Shown piece by piece: positions 1 to 4,624 of a stretch of DNA of 5,824 nt (position 1 is the stretch's first letter; each line of letters starts with the position of its first letter). The position numbers were made by a program, and so were the translations under genes. The stretch is taken from the NCBI GenBank assembly GCA_027046105.1, contig JALTZQ010000035.1, positions 1-5,824 on the forward strand. The letters run 5' to 3'. Source of the DNA: Pyrodictiaceae archaeon (GTDB lineage Archaea; Thermoproteota; Thermoprotei_A; Sulfolobales; Pyrodictiaceae). The notes beneath the pieces were generated by a model that worked only from the letters and a program-made list of their open reading frames with translations, did not search any database and was not told where the DNA came from.

Positions 1-4
1 GTAT

Positions 5-397
5 ATGACGCTTAGTGTTGCCAGGCCACGACCAGAACCGCAGCCAGGTATGCCGAGAGTTTATGGTAGGCATATTTACGGCAATCTTTACCATTGTGAC
101 AATAGCGTTCTTCGCGACGAGGCGAGGCTTCGCAGAATCGTCGAGGAAGCCGCAAACATTGGCAACATGACCTTACTCGATATTAAATCGTGGAAAATTG
201 GGGAGGGGGTTAGCCTAGTAGCTATAGTCCTCGAAAGCCATATAACAATACATACATGGCCCGAGTACAGCTTTGCCACAGTCGATGTATACAGTTGTGG
301 TGCACACACAAGGCCAGAAGAGGCATTCAACTATATTGTTAAGGCCCTTAGAGCTAAGAGAGTTGAGGTAGGCGAGGCTGATAGGTCGCTGGAATAG
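5..397 (+). CDS. Pyruvoyl-dependent arginine decarboxylase proenzyme (AdoMetDC fold)
   Basis: 130-aa proenzyme of the prokaryotic S-adenosylmethionine decarboxylase fold. Seen: the self-cleavage site ESH with Ser78 as the residue that becomes the pyruvoyl group, followed by His83 (+5) and Cys98 (+20). This matches the Ser/His/Cys spacing (63/68/83) known for the Thermotoga AdoMetDC. Cleavage at Glu77-Ser78 would give a beta chain of about 77 aa and an alpha chain of about 53 aa. Established: Crenarchaeota have two such paralogues, one decarboxylating S-adenosylmethionine and one decarboxylating arginine to agmatine for polyamine synthesis. The N-terminal GRHIYGNLY block and the C-terminal ADRS ending resemble the arginine type as I remember it, so I prefer that call; AdoMet decarboxylase (speD) remains possible. 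Start: the ATG at 5 adds a Pro/Arg-rich N-terminus, whereas the ATG at 50 ([11 protein letters not shown]) would begin close to the family core. Upstream signals lie outside the window. Confidence 0.85.
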   Translation: MTLSVARPRPEPQPGMPRVYGRHIYGNLYHCDNSVLRDEARLRRIVEEAANIGNMTLLDIKSWKIGEGVSLVAIVLESHITIHTWPEYSFATVDVYSCGAHTRPEEAFNYIVKALRAKRVEVGEADRSLE

Positions 398-399
398 TA

Positions 400-440
400 T
401 TAGCTAGGCTAACCCCCTCCCTACACCAAACTCTTTTCTC
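400..440. terminator. Possible shared 3'-end region between convergent genes
   Basis: The 41-bp gap between two convergent stop codons contains a small perfect inverted repeat, TTAGC-TAG-GCTAA at 400-412. It is followed on the plus strand by a pyrimidine tract (CCCCCTCCC) and CTCTTTTCTC. Archaeal termination mostly depends on T-rich tracts, so the pyrimidine run is a plausible 3' end for the decarboxylase transcript. The stem is only 5 bp, and this remains a weak, position-based call. Confidence 0.22.
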
Positions 441-1452
441 ATACTCCATACTTCTCAGTCAGTCTACTTAGGACTTCTCTCGCTTTACTAGCAGTACTTC
501 GGCCTATGAACATGTGTTGGCCACCATCCACGACTACAGTCCCCATAGATATCACGGTCTCTATCCGAGGCTTCGAGGAGACTATTTCAGCTAATCCACG
601 CCTAGTAACAAGCATTGACGGAGGCTCACCAGCATCTATTACAATGAGGTTAGAACTACTCTTTCCATCTATGCCAAAAAGCTGCCATCCTTCTACTAAT
701 GAGGAGAACAATGGTTCACCTTTAAGGGGTTTAGCAAGAAATGGCCATGGGGTATTGAGATGCATCGTGCCCGTACCAACAAGTCTAGCCCTGGAAGCAA
801 TCCATAAAGGTGTGATATGTGTATTCTTCATGCTTTCTGGCTCTACGACAACAATGGTATCGCTAACAACTTGGTATGCAATGAATCTATCCAGTCTTTC
901 CTTAAGCTTATCTACAATGCTAGTGCTAGTATCACTGCAAATAACTATGCCCGGTATAACACGTTCACCTCCTGGCATCTCTTCAACCACCCTGGTCCAA
1001 TCGGGAATGTTGATTCCAGGACAGTCTATGGGTACAAGCACTGCACCATATAGACCGGAATCACGTAACGCCTTAGCAGAGGCTTCAGCATTAACCGCAA
1101 TGGCTACAACGCCAGTGTAACCATCATAAGCTAATTCAGCGAAGCCCATTATCGAGGAATAATAGGCTTCTTCGTACTCCATTCTAGCAAGGTATTGTAA
1201 GAGCCTCTTGTTTGGCTTGAAGCTATTCTCAATGATACTACGCAACGCATAGGCCTCTGGAAAAACAAGAGTATTTATAAAGCCAGGGAGTGCAACATAA
1301 CCTTCACCGCCAAGAACCATATCTGCATATTGGTGATCTTCCTCGGGTTCACCTTCTCCAAGAACCATAGTGGCTCCATCAATGAAAGCAAAACCCTTTT
1401 CAATAACTCTATCGGGGGTTAGAATAGTAACATCAGCAACAAGTATTTTCAA
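439..1452 (-). CDS. Degenerate amidohydrolase-like protein lacking the metal-binding HxH
   Basis: 337 aa, resembling the cyclic amidohydrolase superfamily (ATZ/TRZ, SsnA-like). Seen: an N-terminal beta segment (residues 1-50); the barrel-entry motif LPGFINT at 55-61; a central region consistent with a shortened barrel; and a C-terminal composite beta segment (about 268-310, NLIVIDAG then VISMGTVVVDGG) typical of the family. In active members the entry motif is PGFINTHxH, the two His binding metal. Here those positions are Leu62 and Phe64 (NTLVFPE), and I see no convincing replacement metal set. The protein is also shorter than usual (family members are often 400 aa or more). Catalysis as a metal-dependent hydrolase is therefore unlikely; a ligand-binding, structural or regulatory role is inferred. 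Start is TTG with GGGGGTG just upstream. It lies 21 bp behind a ferredoxin gene, so the two are probably co-transcribed. The substrate is unknown. Confidence 0.8.
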   Translation of the reverse strand: MKILVADVTILTPDRVIEKGFAFIDGATMVLGEGEPEEDHQYADMVLGGEGYVALPGFINTLVFPEAYALRSIIENSFKPNKRLLQYLARMEYEEAYYSSIMGFAELAYDGYTGVVAIAVNAEASAKALRDSGLYGAVLVPIDCPGINIPDWTRVVEEMPGGERVIPGIVICSDTSTSIVDKLKERLDRFIAYQVVSDTIVVVEPESMKNTHITPLWIASRARLVGTGTMHLNTPWPFLAKPLKGEPLFSSLVEGWQLFGIDGKSSSNLIVIDAGEPPSMLVTRRGLAEIVSSKPRIETVISMGTVVVDGGQHMFIGRSTASKAREVLSRLTEKYGV

Positions 1453-1456
1453 GTCG

Positions 1457-1463
1457 CACCCCC
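1457..1463 (-). promoter_or_regulatory. Shine-Dalgarno for the amidohydrolase-like gene
   Basis: GGGGGTG on the minus strand, 4 nt before the TTG at 1452 and inside the 21-bp gap after the ferredoxin stop codon. It matches the GGAGGTGA-type archaeal site well enough to support the TTG start and independent translation within a two-gene operon. Confidence 0.6.
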
Positions 1464-1473
1464 ATGAAAGACT

Positions 1474-1692
1474 CTACTCTGGACAAACACTTTTCAATGA
1501 AAGCCTTATAGCATCATCGCTGCAAAGCGCCATACAGCCAAGACAGGCTATACATTTGTGCACAACAGGACTCGGAGCACCATCACCTCTATCGTAAAGA
1601 GCTTTTGTCGGGCAATACTTGTAGCAGAGACCACACTTGGAGCAAACATCATAGTCTACAACAATGTTCTCAACCAGGATTTTACAAGACAC
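1474..1692 (-). CDS. 2[4Fe-4S] ferredoxin
   Basis: 72-aa small iron-sulfur protein, probably a cytoplasmic electron carrier. Seen, numbered from the GTG at 1692: two CxxCxxCxxxC motifs, Cys17/20/23/27 (followed by Pro) and Cys47/50/53/57 (followed by Ser instead of the usual Pro). This is enough to ligate two [4Fe-4S] clusters. Extra cysteines at positions 3 and 70 lie outside the cluster motifs. Start choice: the frame is open back to an ATG at 1770, but that extension (26 codons) runs through a strongly self-complementary element and looks non-coding. The GTG at 1692 has GGTGG six bases upstream and gives a compact ferredoxin. First gene of a probable operon with the amidohydrolase-like gene 21 bp downstream, so it may supply electrons to a process involving that partner; this is inference. 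The specific redox partner cannot be told from sequence. Confidence 0.88.
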   Translation of the reverse strand: MSCKILVENIVVDYDVCSKCGLCYKYCPTKALYDRGDGAPSPVVHKCIACLGCMALCSDDAIRLSLKSVCPE

Positions 1693-1697
1693 TACTA

Positions 1698-1703
1698 GCC
1701 ACC
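1698..1703 (-). promoter_or_regulatory. Shine-Dalgarno deciding the ferredoxin GTG start
   Basis: GGTGGC on the minus strand, with GGTGG ending 6 nt before the GTG at 1692. It supports the short ferredoxin over the 98-aa extended frame. Four of its bases (GTGG, 1702-1699) could pair with CCAC at 1709-1706 in a tiny hairpin with a 3-nt loop, so the site could in principle be masked. That pairing is short and unproven. Confidence 0.5.
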
Positions 1704-1723
1704 AAGTGGGAGAGATGTATGCC

Positions 1724-1800
1724 CGAGATCGGACCTGGCCCCATATCACCCCGCGATATGCGGGGTTCATCTCGTCAGCCAGGCCACCACCCCCCGCATC
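1724..1800 (-). ncRNA. Structured RNA element or 5' leader upstream of the ferredoxin operon
   Basis: Read on the minus strand. Stem A: GGCCTGGC (1785-1778) pairs with GCCAGGTC (1739-1732), 8 bp with one G-U. Inside it, stem C: ACCCCGC (1766-1760) pairs with GCGGGGT (1754-1748), 7 perfect bp with a 5-nt loop, flanked on both strands by GA (1768-1767 and 1747-1746), the tandem G.A arrangement seen in kink-turns. CGAGAT (1774-1769), in the internal loop, is complementary to ATCTCG (1729-1724) beyond stem A, which would form a pseudoknot. An alternative 8-bp stem, ATGCGGGG (1799-1792) with CCCCGCAT (1765-1758), excludes stem C. The wobble in stem A would be an A.C mismatch on the other strand, which favours minus-strand RNA. 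The element ends 31 nt before the ferredoxin start. It may be a cis-regulatory leader or a separate small RNA; it does not match a C/D-box, H/ACA, tRNA or riboswitch pattern that I know. Confidence 0.45.
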
Positions 1801-1825
1801 CGGTAAGTGAGGTACATCTTGTAAG

Positions 1826-1842
1826 AAATATTAGCCTTCCTT
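1826..1842 (-). promoter_or_regulatory. Possible promoter for the ferredoxin operon
   Basis: The minus strand reads GGAAGGCTAATATTTCT, a purine-rich BRE-like stretch followed by an AT-rich TATA-like box (TAATATTT, about 1836-1829). Archaeal initiation about 25 bases further on would fall near 1800-1806, right at the first strand of the structured element. The box is a weak match to the crenarchaeal TATA consensus. Confidence 0.3.
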
Positions 1843-1897
1843 TTCCGGGATCAAGGGAGGCATATACACATTAGGGCAGAGAGGCTCTTGGCATTTA

Positions 1898-1942
1898 GTT
1901 ATTGTTTTGGAAGCGTTAAACGTAATTAGGGTTATTGTTTTG
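1898..1942 (+). repeat. 12-bp direct repeat in the promoter region of the KH gene
   Basis: GTTATTGTTTTG occurs at 1898-1909 and again, identically, at 1931-1942, with start points 33 bp apart (about three helical turns). The copies flank a TATA-like TTAAA (1916-1920) and sit within 70 bp upstream of the KH-protein start. The spacing would place both copies on one face of the helix, as expected for a regulator-binding pair. A chance duplication of T-rich sequence cannot be excluded. Confidence 0.45.
1913..1922 (+). promoter_or_regulatory. Possible TATA box for the KH-protein gene
   Basis: GCGTTAAACG centred near 1918. Initiation about 26 bases downstream would be near 1944 and leave a leader of about 20 nt that just contains the GGGGAG site at 1951-1956. 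The positional fit is good but the match to consensus is modest. Confidence 0.3.
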
Positions 1943-1950
1943 TGGGGGTT

Positions 1951-1956
1951 GGGGAG
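1951..1956 (+). promoter_or_regulatory. Shine-Dalgarno for the KH-protein gene
   Basis: GGGGAG lies 5 nt before a GTG at 1962 and 8 nt before a second GTG at 1965. It argues against the more distal TTG at 1935, which lies upstream of it. Confidence 0.5.
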
Positions 1957-1964
1957 AAGTAGTG

Positions 1965-2486
1965 GTGCAGATACCGCTGGACTACATTTGTGTAAAAAGT
2001 GGTGTATTATGCCCACGTTGCCAGAGCTTAGTAGATTCGGGTGCTGTGACCGAGGATGAAGTAGCTATAATGAAGGCCTTAATAGAGCTTGAGGAAAAAG
2101 AGGATATGCAAATACTACGGAAGGCGGTGTACCATAAAGCCTTCCACGTTGATGATGTGATGGTGATAGTGATGGACCTTGGTGTTGGCACAAGTGTACC
2201 AGTATTTACGAGGCATGCTAGGATGCTTGAGCAGAAACTGCACGAGAAAACGGGCCGACAAGTCAAGATAATACCTCGAGCCAGTGATGTCCGTGGACTT
2301 GCAGCGTTCCTGCTCTATCCAGCACGGGTACTGGGAGTTAATACATTATGGCTTCCGGATGGGAGTATTGAGTATGTTATTCGTGTGCCTAGAAGAGACC
2401 AGAGGTTCATAGGGGGAAAGAAGGAGGCTCTAGAGCGTATATTGAGCGAATTACTCGGCAAGAGGACTAGAATACGTTTCGAGTAG
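1965..2486 (+). CDS. NusA-like KH-domain RNA-binding protein with Cys-rich N-terminus
   Basis: 173 aa from the GTG at 1965. Seen: an N-terminal block IPLDYICVKSGVLCPRC with Cys9, Cys16 and Cys19, suggesting a small metal-binding knuckle; a charged helical stretch (about 30-55); then alpha/beta segments. The C-terminal part (about 117-173) begins LLYPARVLGVNTLW and ends with FIGGKKEALERIL and RTRIRF. It resembles the KH fold of archaeal NusA proteins, where PA-V and IGxxG motifs recur. The GxxG loop reads GGKK, so its second Gly is absent. I recognise this as a crenarchaeal NusA-like/KH family, probably RNA-binding and linked to transcription or RNA processing; the exact function is unknown. 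The frame opens at a TTG at 1935, but the Shine-Dalgarno at 1951-1956 supports 1962 or 1965. The gene ends 3 bp before the convergent truD stop codon. Confidence 0.72.
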   Translation: MQIPLDYICVKSGVLCPRCQSLVDSGAVTEDEVAIMKALIELEEKEDMQILRKAVYHKAFHVDDVMVIVMDLGVGTSVPVFTRHARMLEQKLHEKTGRQVKIIPRASDVRGLAAFLLYPARVLGVNTLWLPDGSIEYVIRVPRRDQRFIGGKKEALERILSELLGKRTRIRFE

Positions 2487-2489
2487 TTC

Positions 2490-3647
2490 CTAGGCTACAT
2501 CTAGCGGGTTTTTGGCTATTTCACGTAAAAGAGTGGTTGCATAGGCTCCTTTCTCTAGACTAAATCTCAAGACAACTAGATCGTTAGCCACGATGCTCTC
2601 TAAATCTCTCGGTTTCACATATAGTGGGCGCCAGTATCCCCTAGCATGTATGCGCTCGACTAGTGATAGGCTAAGTCCATGTGCTTCAAGGGCCTCGCGA
2701 AGTACTCTTCTGGCTTCACCTTCCAGCTTTACTCCTCTGCCAGGGATAGGAGCTAAGGGGTACCCATTGACGCCTCTACGTTCCCCAGTAAGAATGACAG
2801 TATGGTCATAACCTTGCTTAACCCTTTCTGACAAATAGAGGTTAAAGATGTATGCTTGTAAACCAGAGAGTGCAAGCCTACCAATAACCTTACGTATTTT
2901 GGTCCACAGGTTCGCCATGCTGTACTCGCCTACTAATTCATGCTCATACCATTTTCTTTTAGTAAGCCTGCAATCTCCACGCCAATAGGACAACCTACAA
3001 TGTAGCGCTTCTTCAGATTCGTCTGGATAGGGGCTCCCAATCACCTCATTTACAAGAATTGGATCAGATAATGCTAGAAGCAAACCTACAACGTGGGTAT
3101 TTGGCCTATTTGTGCCGAATCTTTGATACCCGTAGTAGTTTAGCAAGGGCTGCCTAGCAGTAGCTTTTATAAGCTCCTTAACTACATCAGAGTTTACGCG
3201 TAAAACAATGGTAAAACGGTTGCCTTTAAGCTTACCTGGGCTAATACGTATCCTGGTCCTACACAAGAGCCTTAAAATAACCCGTCCATTAGCCATGGTG
3301 AAAACTTTTCGCTCCTGCAGAGCTTTCTCAATGAGTGGTGTTAAAGGGAGAGAGACGTACTGAATTGTAGAGGCGTTGGCATCTTTTAAGCCAGCAACAC
3401 CTATGCTGGATACAGGTAGATGCAATAAACGCGCAACAGCGCGAAGAGCACCCAGCGTATCTATGCCACGCTTAAATAGTATAGCTAATACTCTCTCTCC
3501 AACGCTACACTGCGCTAGGGGCTCCTCTACCACAATGAAGCTCCTCTCACGCTCCCAGGCATACTTTATGGCCTTTCTCTTAATGCAGTAGCTGAGATAA
3601 TACATACCCAAAAACCTATCAAGTAATGAATCGCTAACACAGACCAA
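2490..3647 (-). CDS. truD: tRNA pseudouridine(13) synthase TruD
   Basis: 385 aa. TruD isomerises uridine 13 in the D arm of tRNA to pseudouridine. Seen: an N-terminal LDRFLGMYYLS block (9-19); FIVVEE (37-42, the family's DFxVxE); GLKDANASTIQ (86-96), with Asp89 as the catalytic aspartate; NYYGYQRFG (170-178), a family hallmark; a TRUD-type insert in the middle; and the C-terminal FSLEKGAYATTLLREI (362-377). Length is normal for archaeal members. Deviations: the GIGG motif often found before the DFxVxE block is not seen (IKRKAI instead), and the C-terminal FSLP motif reads FSLE. Start: the TTG at 3647 keeps the conserved N-terminal block; the first internal ATG (3605, Met15) would cut into it. 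No good Shine-Dalgarno precedes the TTG, so the mRNA may be leaderless. It overlaps no neighbour and is convergent with the KH gene. Confidence 0.93.
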   Translation of the reverse strand: MVCVSDSLLDRFLGMYYLSYCIKRKAIKYAWERERSFIVVEEPLAQCSVGERVLAILFKRGIDTLGALRAVARLLHLPVSSIGVAGLKDANASTIQYVSLPLTPLIEKALQERKVFTMANGRVILRLLCRTRIRISPGKLKGNRFTIVLRVNSDVVKELIKATARQPLLNYYGYQRFGTNRPNTHVVGLLLALSDPILVNEVIGSPYPDESEEALHCRLSYWRGDCRLTKRKWYEHELVGEYSMANLWTKIRKVIGRLALSGLQAYIFNLYLSERVKQGYDHTVILTGERRGVNGYPLAPIPGRGVKLEGEARRVLREALEAHGLSLSLVERIHARGYWRPLYVKPRDLESIVANDLVVLRFSLEKGAYATTLLREIAKNPLDVA

Positions 3648-3795
3648 TCCTATACAGCCGTCTAAGGCAGAAGAAGATAATTGAGGGGGATATTAGGGCG
3701 AAGGTAAATAGTTCGTAGCTGGATACTTCTCTACTACGAGGGAGCTGGTAAGACGAGACTAATGGCGGGAAGAGTAGTATAGGAGGGAATACTGC
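3648..3795. other. Divergent intergenic region, truD / KaiC-like gene
   Basis: A 148-bp stretch between two divergently transcribed genes, which must hold both promoters. AT-rich candidates are GGTAAATAG (3703-3711) for the plus strand and CTAATATC (3697-3690 on the minus strand) for truD. None matches the TATA consensus convincingly, and no small RNA or repeat was recognised. Confidence 0.35.
3781..3787 (+). promoter_or_regulatory. Shine-Dalgarno for the KaiC-like gene
   Basis: AGGAGGG, the strongest ribosome binding site in the window, 8-9 nt before the ATG at 3796. It fixes that start and suggests an mRNA with a real leader. Confidence 0.7.
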
Positions 3796-4611
3796 ATGGC
3801 GGAGTCTATTGAAAGACTCTCAACCGGTGTACCAGGATTTGATGAGCTCGTGCGTGGCGGTATACCAAGGGGATTCTTTGTCGCTGTTGTAGGCGAACCG
3901 GGTACGGGTAAAACAGTATTCTGCATACATTTCATAGCACAAGGCATACATGATGGCGATAAAAACATCTATGTAACGACCGAGGAGTCGCGCGAAAGTA
4001 TTATAAGGCAAGCAAAAATGTTTGGTTTTGATTTCCGCAAGGCAATTAATGAAGGTAGCTTGGTGATTATAGATGCATTAATGGGTGGACGCGATGACCC
4101 ATGGACACTTCCTTCTCTTGATGTTGAGGCCTTGGTTTCTAAAATCATTGAGGCGAAGAAGTATCTAGGTTTTGGGCGTGCACGGTTAGTAGTAGACTCT
4201 ATGAGTGCTTTTTGGCTAGATAAACCAGCTATGGCGCGAAAATATAGCTATTACGTGAAGAGAGTACTAAGCAGATGGGATTTCACCGCTCTCCTTGTAA
4301 GCCAATATGCTGTTACAACAAGTCTTGGCTTTGGCTTTGGCATAGAGCATGTGGCAGACGGTATCATAAGGTTTAGGAAGATAGTGCTTAAGGGAGCACT
4401 GCATAGGTACGTCATAGTTGAGAAGATGAGGCAGACCGAGCATAGTCTAATGATGCATGAGATAGAGATAAAGGATGGGGTGGGCATGAGGGTGAAAGAG
4501 CCAACAGAGTATGGTCGAGAAGATACTCGTCTTCCACGAAGTGTTACAACAAGAATGCTTGCTGCTGAGCTATTAAGATTAACAGAGCTGCCGATAGACG
4601 AGGAAGATTAG
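3796..4611 (+). CDS. KaiC-like RecA-superfamily ATPase, single domain
   Basis: 271 aa, one RecA-fold domain of the KaiC/RadB-like group. Seen: the N-terminal LSTGVPGFDELVRGGIPRG (8-26) typical of KaiC; Walker A GEPGTGKT (33-40); the acidic pair Glu63-Glu64 in TTEES, which supplies the catalytic base in KaiC; Walker B LVVDS (131-135); and a strand ending in LLVSQYA (167-172). The later block HRYVIVEKMRQTEH (203-216) is shared by archaeal KaiC homologues and probably contributes arginine/lysine contacts at the subunit interface. It probably forms hexameric rings that bind and hydrolyse ATP. Archaea with such single-domain proteins lack KaiA and KaiB, so a clock role is not implied; roles in signalling or DNA-repair-related processes have been proposed for the group. 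All nucleotide-binding residues are intact. The tail (about 235-271) is charged and lies outside the core. Convergent with the dockerin gene, 13 bp apart. Confidence 0.9.
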   Translation: MAESIERLSTGVPGFDELVRGGIPRGFFVAVVGEPGTGKTVFCIHFIAQGIHDGDKNIYVTTEESRESIIRQAKMFGFDFRKAINEGSLVIIDALMGGRDDPWTLPSLDVEALVSKIIEAKKYLGFGRARLVVDSMSAFWLDKPAMARKYSYYVKRVLSRWDFTALLVSQYAVTTSLGFGFGIEHVADGIIRFRKIVLKGALHRYVIVEKMRQTEHSLMMHEIEIKDGVGMRVKEPTEYGREDTRLPRSVTTRMLAAELLRLTELPIDEED

Positions 4612-4624
4612 CGGCAAGTGAAAG

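Noticed and set aside
506..1120. 204-codon plus-strand open frame inside the amidohydrolase-like gene
   Set aside because: It is antisense to a frame with clear family motifs, is low-complexity (Ser/Thr/Pro-rich), and shows no recognisable domain.
1693..1770. N-terminal 26-residue extension of the ferredoxin from an ATG at 1770
   Set aside because: It runs through the GC-rich hairpin, gives an unconvincing Trp/Arg-rich sequence, and is displaced by a GTG at 1692 with a well-placed GGTGG.
1724..1800. C/D-box sRNA or tRNA reading of the structured element
   Set aside because: CTGA and GAGATGA lie only one base apart and no matching C and D boxes are found at guide distance. No tRNA cloverleaf with a T-loop (GGTTCRA) and acceptor stem could be drawn.
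1605..1874. 89-codon plus-strand frame across the ferredoxin and its leader
   Set aside because: It overlaps the cysteine-motif ferredoxin on the opposite strand and the GC-rich stems, and its translation has no coherent protein character.
1831..2016. 61-codon minus-strand frame upstream of the ferredoxin operon
   Set aside because: It overlaps the start of the KH gene and the likely promoters, and the sequence is compositionally random.
3708..3779. Short plus-strand frame containing a P-loop-like EGAGKTR just ahead of the KaiC-like gene
   Set aside because: Only about 24 codons between stops, with no usual start codon or ribosome site. The resemblance to Walker A is most likely chance, although a gene remnant cannot be excluded.
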